Origin: Chloroflexota bacterium
GTDB taxonomy: Bacteria; Chloroflexota; Dehalococcoidia; CAUJGQ01
DNA length: 64,000 bases
Assembly (NCBI GenBank): GCA_963170165.1
Contig: CAUJGQ010000044.1
Span: forward strand, 1-64,000
Direction: 5' to 3'
Every line of letters begins with the position of its first letter. Position 1 is the stretch's first letter. Under the pieces are notes generated by a model. That model had not been told where the DNA came from. It did no database searches and saw only the letters and a program-made list of their open reading frames with translations. This document shows positions 29,357 through 38,524 of the stretch, one piece after another. The position numbers and the translations under genes are program-made.

Positions 29357-30727
29357 TTGAACGTAACCGCAGAACGCATTCCGGATAGCCAGGTTGTCCT
29401 GACCATTGAGGTCGAGCCCGAGCGCGTCGAGCAGTCGATGCAGCAGGCGTATCGCCGCGTTGCTCCGCGCATCCGCGTTCCCGGCTTCCGGCCCGGTAAG
29501 GCGCCCCGCGCCATCCTTGAACGGCACGTTGGCCGTGAGGCGCTGTTGCACGAGGCGCTGGACAAGCTGGTTCCCGAGGTGGTGGAGGAGGCGATCAAGT
29601 CCGAGTCCCTGGAGATGGTTGATGCCCCGGATCTGGAGATTACCAGCCTCGAGCCCGTGGTGATCAAGGCCACCGTGCCGGTTCGACCCACCATCGACCT
29701 GGGCGACTACCGCTCGCTGCGGTTGGAGGCGCCCGACGCCGAGATCGACGAGGATGAAGCGCAACGCACGCTTGATCAGCTCCGGCGGCGCAACGCGGAC
29801 ATCGAGCCGGTGGAGCGGCCGGTGCAAGAGGGCGACCGTGTGCGCGTATCAATCACGGGTACGGTCGACGACGAACAGGTATTGACCCAAGACAATGCCG
29901 ATCTGACCGTACGGGCCGAGGCACTAACCTCCGTCCCCGGCGTCTATGACCGGCTGCTCGGCATGTCTGCCGGCGAGCTGGCCGAGTTCGAGGCCACGCT
30001 GCCGGATGACTATAGCCGCGGCGATCTCGCCGGAAAAAGCATCCACTACACGCTGACCGTGCTGGACGTGAAGGAAGAGAAGCTACCGGAGCTGGACGAC
30101 GAGTTTGCCAAGGAGGTCGGCGAGGGCTTCGACAGTTTGGAAGCGCTCAAGGAGCGGATCGACTCCGATATCCGCGCCCGCGCCGACGAGGAAGCACGCC
30201 GCAAGCTCCAGGAGCTGGCTGTCGACACGCTGGTAGGGCAGGCCACCGTTGAGTATCCGCCGCAGATGGTCGAGCGCGAGATCGACCACATGATCCGGGA
30301 CATCACCCGCCAGGTCTCCGGCGGCGCTGATGACCGGCGGACCATGGAACGCTTCCTGATTGCGGCCGGACGGAGCGAGGAGCAGCTGCGCGAGGAGTTC
30401 CGCCCGTCCGCCGCCGAGCGCGTAAAGCGCACGCTGGTGCTGTCGCAACTGGCGGAGAACGAGGGTATCTCGGTCACACCGGAAGATATCGAGGCTGAGC
30501 TCGACGCCCTGACCGGGCCAAACGTCTCTGCGGCACAGGTGCGGCAGGTGTTCGGGACCGCGGCCGGCCGCGAGATGATCGAGCGCAACCTGCGCAGCCG
30601 TCGCACGCTGGAGCGGCTCATTCAACTTGCGCGGGGCGAGGAACCGCCGGCGGCCGGAGAGGCTGAAGTTCCAGCGACGGATACCGAGAATAAAGACGAG
30701 GAGGCCGCGGCGCCGGCCACCGAGTAG
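29357..30727 (+). CDS. tig: Trigger factor
   Basis: 456 residues if the start is the TTG at 29357, ten bases after GGAGG; the ORF's earlier ATG overlaps the -10 element and gives a Gly/Asn tail with no family match. The N-terminal domain has the ribosome-binding signature PGFRPGKAP, a central PPIase domain begins about VQEGDRVRVSITGTVDDEQ, and the C-terminal chaperone domain is alpha-helical with a Glu/Ala-rich end. It binds nascent chains at the ribosome exit tunnel. It is upstream of clpP and clpX, a common bacterial order. Confidence 0.93.
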   Translation: MNVTAERIPDSQVVLTIEVEPERVEQSMQQAYRRVAPRIRVPGFRPGKAPRAILERHVGREALLHEALDKLVPEVVEEAIKSESLEMVDAPDLEITSLEPVVIKATVPVRPTIDLGDYRSLRLEAPDAEIDEDEAQRTLDQLRRRNADIEPVERPVQEGDRVRVSITGTVDDEQVLTQDNADLTVRAEALTSVPGVYDRLLGMSAGELAEFEATLPDDYSRGDLAGKSIHYTLTVLDVKEEKLPELDDEFAKEVGEGFDSLEALKERIDSDIRARADEEARRKLQELAVDTLVGQATVEYPPQMVEREIDHMIRDITRQVSGGADDRRTMERFLIAAGRSEEQLREEFRPSAAERVKRTLVLSQLAENEGISVTPEDIEAELDALTGPNVSAAQVRQVFGTAAGREMIERNLRSRRTLERLIQLARGEEPPAAGEAEVPATDTENKDEEAAAPATE

Positions 30728-30834
30728 CACCCTGCACCAGAACCTGGCCGGTCAGGTAGGGCAGCCCCGCGGCACGCGGCGTATCATGAGATTACTGCCC
30801 CTCCCGCGGGGCCAACGCCTGAGTGAGGTTGACC

Positions 30835-31461
30835 ATGCCGCACATCCCCAATCCGACGATCCTCGAGCGCGACGGCCACGTTGAGCGCGCCTGGGATGTC
30901 TACTCGCGTCTTTTCCGTGACCGGATCATCTATCTGGGCACTCCCATCAACGATGACGTGGCCAACCTCATCATTGCACAGCTCCTGTTCCTCAACTCCG
31001 ACGACCCGGACCGCGACATTCAGATCTTCATCAATAGCCCCGGCGGCGACGTGGTGGCCGGGCTGGCGATCTATGACGTGATGCAGCACGTCAAGCCGGA
31101 TATCCAGACCGTCTGCATCAACGCATCCTCGATGGCCTCGGTCTTGCTCTCAGCCGGCACCAAGGGCAAGCGCTTTATCCTGCCAAATGCGGAAGTGATG
31201 ATTCATCAAGGCTCGGCTGGGTTCCAGGGGAACACGCCGGACCTTGAGATCCACATGAAGCACGTCTCCAAGCTGATCACGCGCCTCACCGAGATCCTGG
31301 CCCATCACTGCGGCCAGCCGTATGACAAGGTGAAGCGCGACTCCGACCGCGACTACTTCATGTCGGCCGACGATGCGGTGGCGTACGGTATCGTCGATGA
31401 GATTCTCCCTGCGACCAAAGGACTGGTTCCGTCGCTGGCGGTCGCCGGAGCCCGCGCCTAG
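30835..31461 (+). CDS. clpP: ATP-dependent Clp protease proteolytic subunit
   Basis: 208 residues from ATG 30835; an in-frame ATG four codons earlier is less likely. The Ser-His-Asp triad is present: Ser in INASSMASVLL, His in VMIHQ and Asp in DRDYFMSADDAV. The sequence around the active Ser (ASSMAS instead of AASMGA) and the GSAGFQGN loop resemble actinobacterial/Chloroflexota ClpP paralogues. It assembles into a 14-mer barrel fed by ClpX. It follows tig and precedes clpX, which is separated by a hairpin. Confidence 0.93.
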   Translation: MPHIPNPTILERDGHVERAWDVYSRLFRDRIIYLGTPINDDVANLIIAQLLFLNSDDPDRDIQIFINSPGGDVVAGLAIYDVMQHVKPDIQTVCINASSMASVLLSAGTKGKRFILPNAEVMIHQGSAGFQGNTPDLEIHMKHVSKLITRLTEILAHHCGQPYDKVKRDSDRDYFMSADDAVAYGIVDEILPATKGLVPSLAVAGARA

Positions 31462-31479
31462 CAGCACCTGGCCTTACCA

Positions 31480-31511
31480 CTGCGCTCCGTCCAGGGCGGG
31501 ACGGAGCGCAG
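31480..31511 (+). terminator. Hairpin between clpP and clpX
   Basis: A perfect 13-base stem (CTGCGCTCCGTCC) with a six-base loop starts 19 bases after clpP. It lacks a T-run. It may be an attenuator, a processing site or a partial terminator that sets the ClpP:ClpX ratio. Confidence 0.6.
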
Positions 31512-31551
31512 CGCGCACCCCAACATGCGCCCGCCTGAGGGGGACACTGGC

Positions 31552-32859
31552 ATGGCGAACAATCGCAGCGGTCGCGTCCAGTACCACTGCTCGTTCTGTG
31601 GCAAGAATCAGGACCAGGTCAAACGCCTGATCGCCGGTCCTGGCGCCGTCTATATCTGCGACGAATGCGTCGAGCTCTGCCGCGAGATCATCAACGAAGA
31701 GGCCTCACCCCAAGCGCGCCCTCGCCAGGCGGGCAGCCACCGCGTTCCCCCACCCAAGCAAATCTTCGAGCATCTGTCTGAGTACGTCATCGGCCAGGAA
31801 GAGGCGAAGAAAGTCCTCTCCGTCGCCGTCTACAACCACTACAAGCGCATCAACAATCCTGGCTCTGGGGGCGATGTCGAGCTGGAGAAGTCCAACATCC
31901 TGCTCGTCGGCCCTACCGGCTCCGGCAAGACCTACCTGGCGCGCACCCTGGCCAAGATTCTTGATGTGCCCTTCACCATTGCTGACGCCACCGCCCTCAC
32001 CGAGGCCGGCTACGTCGGCGAGGATGTGGAGAACATCCTGCTGCACCTGATTCAAGCAGCCGATTTCGACATCCAGCGGGCTGAGCGCGGCATCATCTTC
32101 ATCGACGAGATTGATAAGATCGCGCGCAAGGCGGACAATCCGTCAATCACCCGTGACGTCTCCGGCGAGGGTGTGCAACAGGCGCTGCTCAAAATCATCG
32201 AAGGCTGCGTTGCCTCAGTCCCGCCTCAGGGCGGGCGCAAGCACCCACACCAGGACTTCCTGCAGATCAACACGCAGAACATCCTGTTCGTCGGCGGCGG
32301 CGCCTTTGAGGGGCTGGATAAGATCATCGATAAGCGCCTGAATCGCGGCACGCGCAATATCGGTTTCCAGCATGGCCCGGCCGTCAGCGCGGCCGAACGC
32401 CAGAAGCAGACCGACGAGCTGTTTGCCCAGGTCACGCACGACGACCTGCTGCAGTACGGGCTGATTCCCGAATTCGTGGGCCGCATGCAGATGGTGGTGG
32501 GTCTGCACTCTCTAGACAAACAGTCCATGATTCGCATCCTCACCGAGCCTAAGAACGCCGTCATCCGCCAGTTCCAGCGCTTCTTCCAAATGGACGGGGT
32601 GGAGCTGTCGTTCACGCCCGAAGCGCTGGAGGCGTGCGCCGAGGAGGCGATCCGCCACCGCACCGGCGCCCGCGGCCTGCGCACCGTCCTGGAAGACACG
32701 CTGCTGGACGTGATGTATGAGATCCCTTCCCGCGGCGATGTGAAGAAGTGCGTCGTCAACGCCGAATCGATCCTGCGCCGCACCCGGCCGCTGATGCTCA
32801 CCCGCGCCGGCGCCGTTATCAACCCTGACGAGGAAGTGGTGCGCTCCGAAACGGCCTGA
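31552..32859 (+). CDS. clpX: ATP-dependent Clp protease ATPase subunit
   Basis: 435 residues from ATG 31552 (GAGGGGG upstream). An N-terminal four-Cys zinc-binding domain (Cys13, Cys16, Cys36, Cys39) precedes the AAA+ module with GPTGSGKT (Walker A), [12 protein letters not shown] (Walker B), the pore motif GYVGED and sensor-2 GARGLRT. The NIGFQ segment carries the IGF loop that docks on ClpP. It unfolds substrates for ClpP. It follows clpP by 90 bases containing the hairpin. Confidence 0.95.
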   Translation: MANNRSGRVQYHCSFCGKNQDQVKRLIAGPGAVYICDECVELCREIINEEASPQARPRQAGSHRVPPPKQIFEHLSEYVIGQEEAKKVLSVAVYNHYKRINNPGSGGDVELEKSNILLVGPTGSGKTYLARTLAKILDVPFTIADATALTEAGYVGEDVENILLHLIQAADFDIQRAERGIIFIDEIDKIARKADNPSITRDVSGEGVQQALLKIIEGCVASVPPQGGRKHPHQDFLQINTQNILFVGGGAFEGLDKIIDKRLNRGTRNIGFQHGPAVSAAERQKQTDELFAQVTHDDLLQYGLIPEFVGRMQMVVGLHSLDKQSMIRILTEPKNAVIRQFQRFFQMDGVELSFTPEALEACAEEAIRHRTGARGLRTVLEDTLLDVMYEIPSRGDVKKCVVNAESILRRTRPLMLTRAGAVINPDEEVVRSETA

Positions 32860-32889
32860 CCGGCGCCAACGAGCAGCACACAATCCGAG

Positions 32890-32914
32890 GGGGATGTCAC
32901 CGCATCCCCTTTCT
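32890..32914 (+). terminator. Intrinsic terminator after clpX
   Basis: A seven-base stem GGGGATG/CATCCCC with a six-base loop is followed by TTTCT, starting 30 bases after the clpX stop. Confidence 0.75.
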
Positions 32915-32965
32915 GCCTTCCTCTTGTTGTTCCCCATTCTTTCGAACGAGGCGCTTTCGCTCGTC

Positions 32966-34012
32966 ATGCCCAAACAGACCGTGCTAATCACCGGCGGGGC
33001 CGGTTTCCTTGGCATCAACCTTGCCCGCTACCTCCACGCCCGCGGCTATGCCATCGTCTCGCTCGACCTGGCGCCGTTTGACTATGCGGATATGCGCGAC
33101 CAGGTCAACGTCATCACCGGCGATATCCGCGACCGGCAGACGGTTGATCGCGCGATGCAGGGTGTGGACTTCACCGTCCACACCGCTGCCGCTCTGCCCC
33201 TGTACAAGCCGCGCGACATCCACTCCACCGATGTCGACGGCACACGCAACGTCATGGCCTCGGCACTGGCGCACGGGGTGCAGCGCGCCGTGCACATTAG
33301 CTCCACCGCCGTCTACGGCATTCCTGACCATCACCCACTGGTCGAGGACGATCGGTTGGAGGGTGTTGGACCGTACGGCCAGGCGAAGATTCAGGCGGAG
33401 ATGGTATGCCTGGAGTACCGCGCCAAGGGGCTCGTGGCGCCGATCATCCGGCCCAAGTCGTTCATCGGCCCAGAACGGCTGGGTGTCTTTGCCCTACTGT
33501 ATGACTGGGCATTGGACGGCCACGGCTTCCCGATGATTGGCAGCGGCAACAACCGCTACCAGTTCCTCGATGTTGAGGACCTGTGCGAGGCGATCTACCT
33601 GACGATGACCCTACCGGTGGAGCAGGTGAATGACACCTTCAACATCGGCGCTGCCGACTTCGGCCGGATGAAGGACGACTATCAGGCAGTGCTCGACGCG
33701 GCCGGACACGGTAAGCGGATCCGCCCCTTCCCGGCAGCGCCTGCTATCTGGGGCCTGCGCCTGCTGGAGGCGCTGCACCTCTCGCCGCTGTATAAGTGGG
33801 TGTACGAGACCGCTTCCAAGGACTCCTTTGTCTCCATCGAGAAGGCACAGCGGCAGCTCGGCTTCCGGCCCAAGTACTCGAACAAGGATGCGCTCCTGCG
33901 CAACCTGGCGTGGTACCGGGCCAACCGCGAAACCTTCGCCGGAGCGTCCGGTATCAGCCATCGCGTGCCCTGGAAGCAGGGCGCCATCGGGCTGCTTAAG
34001 CGTTTCTTCTAG
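32966..34012 (+). CDS. NAD-dependent epimerase/dehydratase (SDR)
   Basis: 348 residues from ATG 32966; no strong ribosome site precedes it. The nucleotide loop is ITGGAGFLG (8-16), and the SDR triad is Ser in HISSTAVYG, Tyr and Lys in YGQAKIQ. The RPKSFIGPERLG and FLDVEDLCEAI segments are typical of extended SDRs acting on nucleotide sugars. The C-terminal half (RPFPAAPAIWGLRLLEA, KYSNKDALLRNL) may help membrane association. The sugar substrate cannot be read. It stands alone after the clpX terminator. Confidence 0.85.
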   Translation: MPKQTVLITGGAGFLGINLARYLHARGYAIVSLDLAPFDYADMRDQVNVITGDIRDRQTVDRAMQGVDFTVHTAAALPLYKPRDIHSTDVDGTRNVMASALAHGVQRAVHISSTAVYGIPDHHPLVEDDRLEGVGPYGQAKIQAEMVCLEYRAKGLVAPIIRPKSFIGPERLGVFALLYDWALDGHGFPMIGSGNNRYQFLDVEDLCEAIYLTMTLPVEQVNDTFNIGAADFGRMKDDYQAVLDAAGHGKRIRPFPAAPAIWGLRLLEALHLSPLYKWVYETASKDSFVSIEKAQRQLGFRPKYSNKDALLRNLAWYRANRETFAGASGISHRVPWKQGAIGLLKRFF

Positions 34013-34126
34013 CTTCCTTTGCGCGGTATTCCTGCCCCTTGCCCCTGCCGGTGATAGCTGGAGAGGCGCCGTCGCGGCATCACGACTCATCCGGAGGGCA
34101 GCAACTATCTCCTCGCCGGCCACGGG

Positions 34127-34155
34127 CTGACAGGCAGCAGCGAGCGCCGTATACT
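34127..34155 (+). promoter_or_regulatory. Promoter of the alpha/beta hydrolase gene
   Basis: CTGACA, 17-base spacer, TATACT: five of six matches in each box at ideal spacing, 32 bases before the ATG, with GGGAGGG as ribosome site. Confidence 0.65.
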
Positions 34156-34187
34156 CTGGCGCACGCGCACCGTGGGAGGGATGTCGC

Positions 34188-34934
34188 ATGCCTGTTGTCT
34201 TCGTCCATGGCAACCCCGAGACCGACGCGATATGGGATGACTTGAGGACGCACCTCGGGCGAAATGACGTTATCGCGCTGTCCCCGCCCGGTTTCGGCGC
34301 GCCGGTGCCCGACGGATTCGGCGCCACCAGCGATGAATACGTATCGTGGCTGGCGTCCGAGCTAGAGCAGATCGACGGCCCGATTGACCTGATCGGCCAT
34401 GATTGGGGCGGCGGGCACGTCATGCGACTGGTGCAGGCTCGGCCGGAGCTGGTGCGCTCCTGGGCCACCGACATTGCCGGGGCGCTGGACCCGGCCTACG
34501 TCTGGCACGACTTCGCCCAGGTGTGGCAGACGCCCGGCGCAGGAGAGGCGGCGGTCGCTCAGATGGCCGCCATGCCCAAAGAGCAGCGGATACAACAGTT
34601 CCAGTCGCTCGGCATGAGCAAGGACGTCGCCGCCCGAGTTGCTGCCGCCGCGGATGAGACCATGGGCCGCTGCATCCTCGCGCTGTACCGCTCGGCCGCC
34701 CAACCGAAGATGGCGGAGTGGGGCGCCGACGTCAGCAATGCCCGCACGCGCCCCGGTCTGGTGATCATCGCCACCGACGATCACTTCACCGGCGGTGAAG
34801 CGCTCGCCCGCCGCACTGCGGAGCGGGCCGGCGCACAGGTAGGCATGCTCGAGGGCTTGGGGCACTGGTGGATGTGCCAGGACCCGAAGCGCGGCGCCGA
34901 GGCGATTGCGGCATTCCTGGCGTCGGTGGCGTAG
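34188..34934 (+). CDS. Alpha/beta hydrolase with Asp nucleophile (epoxide hydrolase/dehalogenase type)
   Basis: 248 residues. The fold opens with VVFVHGNPET; the nucleophile elbow is GHDWGG with Asp72 instead of Ser, which is the haloalkane dehalogenase/epoxide hydrolase pattern. His226 in GLGHWWM and Asp197/198 in IIATDDHF complete the triad. The oxyanion HGNP motif is present. Cap-domain segments lie near 100-170. Substrate unknown. It is convergent with the UbiA gene, 10 bases apart. Confidence 0.8.
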   Translation: MPVVFVHGNPETDAIWDDLRTHLGRNDVIALSPPGFGAPVPDGFGATSDEYVSWLASELEQIDGPIDLIGHDWGGGHVMRLVQARPELVRSWATDIAGALDPAYVWHDFAQVWQTPGAGEAAVAQMAAMPKEQRIQQFQSLGMSKDVAARVAAAADETMGRCILALYRSAAQPKMAEWGADVSNARTRPGLVIIATDDHFTGGEALARRTAERAGAQVGMLEGLGHWWMCQDPKRGAEAIAAFLASVA

Positions 34935-34944
34935 GGGCGCCGGT

Positions 34945-35904
34945 TCAGCCGCGCGAGAGCGCGAGGATGGCCATTGCGGTCACCACCCACAGCACCACCG
35001 TCACCTGCATCGGCCGGTCGTTGGTCAGCACGTCCTCGGGGCTGCCGCCGGCATCGTGGCGGTGGACCAGGTACATATAGCGGAAGATGCCGTAGAGCAC
35101 GAACGGCACCGTGCCCAGCATGGCATGATTCTGCGGCAGGTTCTCCGCCGTCACCGTGTACAGCGCGTACGCCACCACCGTGGCAGCCGTGACGACACCA
35201 GCCATTTGGTCCAGCAGGCCCGTCGTGTACTCGGCCAGGATCGGCCGGTGCTCGGCAGCGCCCTCTTCCAGCAGCGTCAGTTCGTGGCGGCGCTTGTTGA
35301 TGGAGATGAATAGCGCGCCCAGCAACGTGCACAGGTACAGCCACGGGGATACCGGCACGCTGATCGCCAGTGCCCCCGCCACCGCCCGCATGACAAACCC
35401 AACCGCCAGCGCCAGGATGTCGAGGATCACCATATGCTTGAGCGCAAAGCTATAGGCCAGCGCCAGCGTGGCATAGCCGCCCAACGCCAGCACAAACCGC
35501 CAGCCGAGCAGCGCGCCGAGCAGCGCACCGCCGGCCAGTAACAGCACTGACGCCACCACCGCCGTCCGCGGCAGCAATGTGCCCGCCGCCAGCGGCCGCC
35601 GCCGCTTGCGCGGGTGCAGGCGATCTCGTTCGATGTCACGCAGGTCATTGATCAAGTATTCGGCCGAGGAGACGGCGCAGAAGGCGACAAACGCGACCGC
35701 GACCTTCGCCAGCAGAGGCAGCCAGCTATCCGGGTCAGCTAGCGTCCAGGCCTGTCCCACCGAGAAGGCAAAGGCGAGCGACACGAGGCCGTTCTTGACC
35801 CACTGGCGGGGGCGCGCCGCACGCACCAGCGGGCGTAGCTGACCGAGCAGCCCAGGAGCAATCAGCGGAGCGGCGGGGGTGGCAGCCTGGGGGCGTGACT
35901 TCAT
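34945..35904 (-). CDS. UbiA-family prenyltransferase (decaprenyl-phosphate phosphoribosyltransferase-like)
   Basis: 319 residues with about eight membrane helices. The Mg2+-binding NDLRDIERDRLHPRKRRRPLA motif and the second loop LALAYSFALKHMVILDILALA match the UbiA branch that transfers 5-phosphoribose to polyprenyl phosphate, as in the arabinan precursor route of Actinobacteria. In Chloroflexota the end product is unclear. Conserved Asn-Asp and Arg-rich cytoplasmic loops are intact. A tandem heptamer repeat precedes the start. Confidence 0.8.
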   Translation of the reverse strand: MKSRPQAATPAAPLIAPGLLGQLRPLVRAARPRQWVKNGLVSLAFAFSVGQAWTLADPDSWLPLLAKVAVAFVAFCAVSSAEYLINDLRDIERDRLHPRKRRRPLAAGTLLPRTAVVASVLLLAGGALLGALLGWRFVLALGGYATLALAYSFALKHMVILDILALAVGFVMRAVAGALAISVPVSPWLYLCTLLGALFISINKRRHELTLLEEGAAEHRPILAEYTTGLLDQMAGVVTAATVVAYALYTVTAENLPQNHAMLGTVPFVLYGIFRYMYLVHRHDAGGSPEDVLTNDRPMQVTVVLWVVTAMAILALSRG

Positions 35905-35918
35905 ACCGCCTTATCGTA

Positions 35919-35945
35919 TATCAGCTATTAGCTACCAGCTATCAG
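35919..35945. repeat. Four-copy 7-base tandem repeat upstream of the UbiA gene
   Basis: Plus strand reads TATCAG, CTATTAG, CTACCAG, CTATCAG (consensus CTATNAG, every seven bases). It lies 15 bases before the UbiA start and is A/T-rich in a GC-rich genome; a regulatory role is only suspected. Confidence 0.6.
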
Positions 35946-36018
35946 CCGTCAACGGTTTTGCAGGCTGGTCGCGCCTTCTGGCCTCGCCGTTTTGCCAGGC
36001 GGTTCTGTGAGCCGGCCG

Positions 36019-36594
36019 CTACCGCACGGTCACGTAGGCCGCACGCAGCCAGCCCAACACCTGGCCATCGATGTCCTCAGGGCACGCCAGCGCGACCCGA
36101 TGGGTGATGCTGCCGGAGCCGAATCCAGGCGCCTCCTCCAGCCGCTCCGTCGTCGCAATGCCACGCAGCCGCAGACCAAGGTCGACCCGGCTCCGGTTCG
36201 TGGGCTGGATCAGCGCGAACTGCTGCGCGCGGTTAACGGCGACATACGTTTTGCGCGGGTCCAGTGTCACATCGTTGCCCAGCGTCCGCACCACCGCCGC
36301 CAGGTGATCGTAGACCGGCCGCAGCGCGGCCCTCACCCCCGAGTACTGCGCATCAACAAGCTGCTCTGGGGACAGCGGCGTGATGCCTGACTCCAGTTCC
36401 ATGGCCTTCTCGGTGATCACCATCGCGTAGCCGCCGGTCAGCCCGTGCTGCTGCTGCAGCCAGGCAATGCGCTCCTTCCGCGTGTGCAGCGGCTGCGCCT
36501 GGAGCAGCGGCACCCACTCCTCCAGCGGCCGGCCGGTCTTCTCCGGCAGCTTGGCCAGCATCGTCGTGAACATCGACTCCGGTGACTTGGGCAT
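36019..36594 (-). CDS. DUF4287/DUF5655-type protein
   Basis: 191 residues. The N-terminal third has the DUF4287 pattern (MLAKLPEKTGRPLEEWVPLL, TRKERIAWLQQQHGLTGGYA) and the C-terminal half has DUF5655-like features (DPRKTYVAVNRAQQFALIQPTNRSRVDLGLRL, with a later Arg/Leu-rich segment). DUF5655 is predicted as a protein- or DNA-interacting module. Function unknown. It is divergent from tlyA, and TTGACA, 18 bases, TACCAA is a weak minus-strand promoter candidate. Confidence 0.7.
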   Translation of the reverse strand: MPKSPESMFTTMLAKLPEKTGRPLEEWVPLLQAQPLHTRKERIAWLQQQHGLTGGYAMVITEKAMELESGITPLSPEQLVDAQYSGVRAALRPVYDHLAAVVRTLGNDVTLDPRKTYVAVNRAQQFALIQPTNRSRVDLGLRLRGIATTERLEEAPGFGSGSITHRVALACPEDIDGQVLGWLRAAYVTVR

Positions 36595-36717
36595 CCCCTT
36601 CTCCGGCTGCCCACCCCATACGTTGGTACGGATTCGGGGTCAGGCTTGTCAACGAGAACAGGTCAAGCCACACTGCCGAATTGCGGGACGGCCGTGCCGC
36701 CGGCCGCCCGTCCACGC

Positions 36718-36723
36718 TACGCT
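36718..36723 (+). promoter_or_regulatory. Possible -10 element giving a leaderless tlyA transcript
   Basis: TACGCT lies seven bases before the tlyA ATG, and no Shine-Dalgarno site is visible. The -35 region is weak. Confidence 0.35.
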
Positions 36724-36730
36724 GTGGTCG

Positions 36731-37456
36731 ATGGCGAAAAAGCGGGCTGATGTGCTGGTAGTTGAGCGCGGGTTGGCGGACAGCCGCGAGCAGGCGCGCG
36801 CTCTTATCCTGGCAGGGGAAGTGTTTGCCGGGGAACAGCCGGTGGCCAAAGCCGGCCAGCTTATCAGCGACGACCGGCCGCTGCGGCTGGCCGCCCGGCC
36901 ACGCTACGCCGGTCGAGGGGGCGAGAAGCTGGCCGGCGCCCTGGCGGCGTTCGGCGTGGCGCCCGCTGGGATGGTGGCGCTCGATGCCGGCGCCTCCACC
37001 GGCGGCTTTACCGACTGCCTGCTGCAAGCAGGGGCTAGACGGGTGTACGCCGTGGACGTTGGCTACGGACAAATCGACCTGCGCCTGCGGAATGACCCGC
37101 GCGTGCATCTGATGGAACGCACCAACCTGCGCTACGTGGACTCGCTGCCGGAGCCAGTACAGATCGCCACGCTTGACCTCTCCTTCATCTCACTCACCAA
37201 GGTGCTCGGACCCGTGCGCCGGCTGCTGGCGCCGGGCGGGCTGGTGCTCGCGCTGGTAAAACCGCAGTTTGAGGCGGGCAAGGGCGAAGTCGGCCGTGGA
37301 GGTATTGTCCGCGATCCGCTGATGCACGCCGCGGTGCTTGGCCGGGTCGCGTTGTACGCCATCCGCAACGGCTTTCGCGTTCGCGGTCTCACCACGTCCC
37401 CCATCCGCGGAGCCAGCGGCAACCGCGAGTTCTTTCTGCTCCTGGCGGCCGGCTGA
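36731..37456 (+). CDS. tlyA: TlyA-family rRNA 2'-O-methyltransferase
   Basis: 241 residues from the ATG at 36731. An S4 RNA-binding domain (about 5-60, RADVLVVERGLADSREQARALILAGEV) is followed by an FtsJ-like SAM domain with LDAGASTGGFTD and DLSFISL. The catalytic Lys-Asp-Lys-Glu set is represented by Lys in ALVKPQF and Asp in LDLSF among others. TlyA 2'-O-methylates 16S and 23S rRNA and can set capreomycin sensitivity; here the role is by family only. It heads the tlyA-nadK-recN order common in Actinobacteria and Chloroflexota. Confidence 0.9.
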   Translation: MAKKRADVLVVERGLADSREQARALILAGEVFAGEQPVAKAGQLISDDRPLRLAARPRYAGRGGEKLAGALAAFGVAPAGMVALDAGASTGGFTDCLLQAGARRVYAVDVGYGQIDLRLRNDPRVHLMERTNLRYVDSLPEPVQIATLDLSFISLTKVLGPVRRLLAPGGLVLALVKPQFEAGKGEVGRGGIVRDPLMHAAVLGRVALYAIRNGFRVRGLTTSPIRGASGNREFFLLLAAG

Positions 37457-37511
37457 GTCAGGCAACGGTTGCCGTTAGCGGGCGCGGCACAGATCATGTC
37501 GGGAGCGGCAT

Positions 37512-38426
37512 GTGCCCAACCGAGGGGTCTGCCCCACCGTGAGCTATCGCACCATTGGCTTGCTCTATCATCCTCGGCTGGCGGCAGCGCAGGAGCTGGC
37601 CGGCCGGCTCCGCGCCGGTCTGCTTGGCCGGGTGCCGGAGGTGTGGACGGCGGCGGCGTGGGAGGAACCCGGCGCCAGCCAGCTTCGCCACACCGATCTG
37701 CTGGTGTGCATCGGCGGAGACGGTACCATGCTGCGCGCCGCACGCCTGGCGTTGCCGCTGGCGCTGCCGCTGATTGGCGTCAACATGGGCCGTCTCGGTT
37801 TCTTATCGGAGCTGAGTCCCGAAGATGCCCTACCGCGCCTGCACCACGTCCTCGAGGGCGCCGGCCGGATAGAAGAACGGGTGATGCTCAGCGCCGAGAT
37901 TCAACAGCCCGGGGGCCTGCCAGCGCCCGATATCGACCGTCAACTCGCCCTGAATGATGTTGCCGTGGGACGTTTCGGCGGCCGTCCCGTCGATCTGGAT
38001 GTGCTGCTGGATGGCACCCAGGTGGAAGTCGTGCGCGCCGACAGCATGGTCGTCAGCACCGCCACCGGCAGCACGGGCTACAACCTGTCTGCCGGCGGTC
38101 CCGTGCTGTTTCCCGAGTCTGATGACCTGGTGCTCACGCCCGTAGCGGCGCACCTGTCCCGCGTCCGTCCGCTGGTCCTGCCGCGCACAACGCGCATCGA
38201 GCTGCGCGTCCATTCGGACGTTCCGGCGATCGCCTCGTTTGACGGACAAATTGACTATGCCATGCCCGAGGGCGGCTCGGTGGTGGTCACCTGCCACCAG
38301 AGCCGGGCACGGTTCATCCGGCTAGGGCCGCCATCAGAGTTCTTCCGGAATCTCACCACGCTGCTTGACGCGGGCCGCCGGTTCGAGCGCGACCGCCGCC
38401 CGCAACTTCAGCACGAAGCACCTTGA
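37512..38426 (+). CDS. nadK: NAD kinase
   Basis: 304 residues from GTG at 37512 (GGGAG upstream); a GTG nine codons later is the alternative. The core has CIGGDGTMLRAAR (GGDG diacylglycerol-kinase-like loop), GVNMGRLGFLSEL, LNDVAVGR and TATGSTGYNLSAGG, in the usual order. It phosphorylates NAD to NADP with ATP. The operon neighbours are tlyA (55 bases) and recN (98 bases). Confidence 0.93.
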   Translation: MPNRGVCPTVSYRTIGLLYHPRLAAAQELAGRLRAGLLGRVPEVWTAAAWEEPGASQLRHTDLLVCIGGDGTMLRAARLALPLALPLIGVNMGRLGFLSELSPEDALPRLHHVLEGAGRIEERVMLSAEIQQPGGLPAPDIDRQLALNDVAVGRFGGRPVDLDVLLDGTQVEVVRADSMVVSTATGSTGYNLSAGGPVLFPESDDLVLTPVAAHLSRVRPLVLPRTTRIELRVHSDVPAIASFDGQIDYAMPEGGSVVVTCHQSRARFIRLGPPSEFFRNLTTLLDAGRRFERDRRPQLQHEAP

Positions 38427-38524
38427 GCGAAGCCGGCGGGCGGAGTGACGCGCTCCCTCCGGCGTTGCTACCCTGAGGGCACGGCGCCTGGCTGGTTCGG
38501 CTGCCAGGCCGGGAGCGCCTCCCC

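Noticed and set aside
35919-35945. CRISPR-like array
   Set aside because: The units are 7 bases long with no spacers; it is a simple tandem repeat. No cas genes exist in the window.
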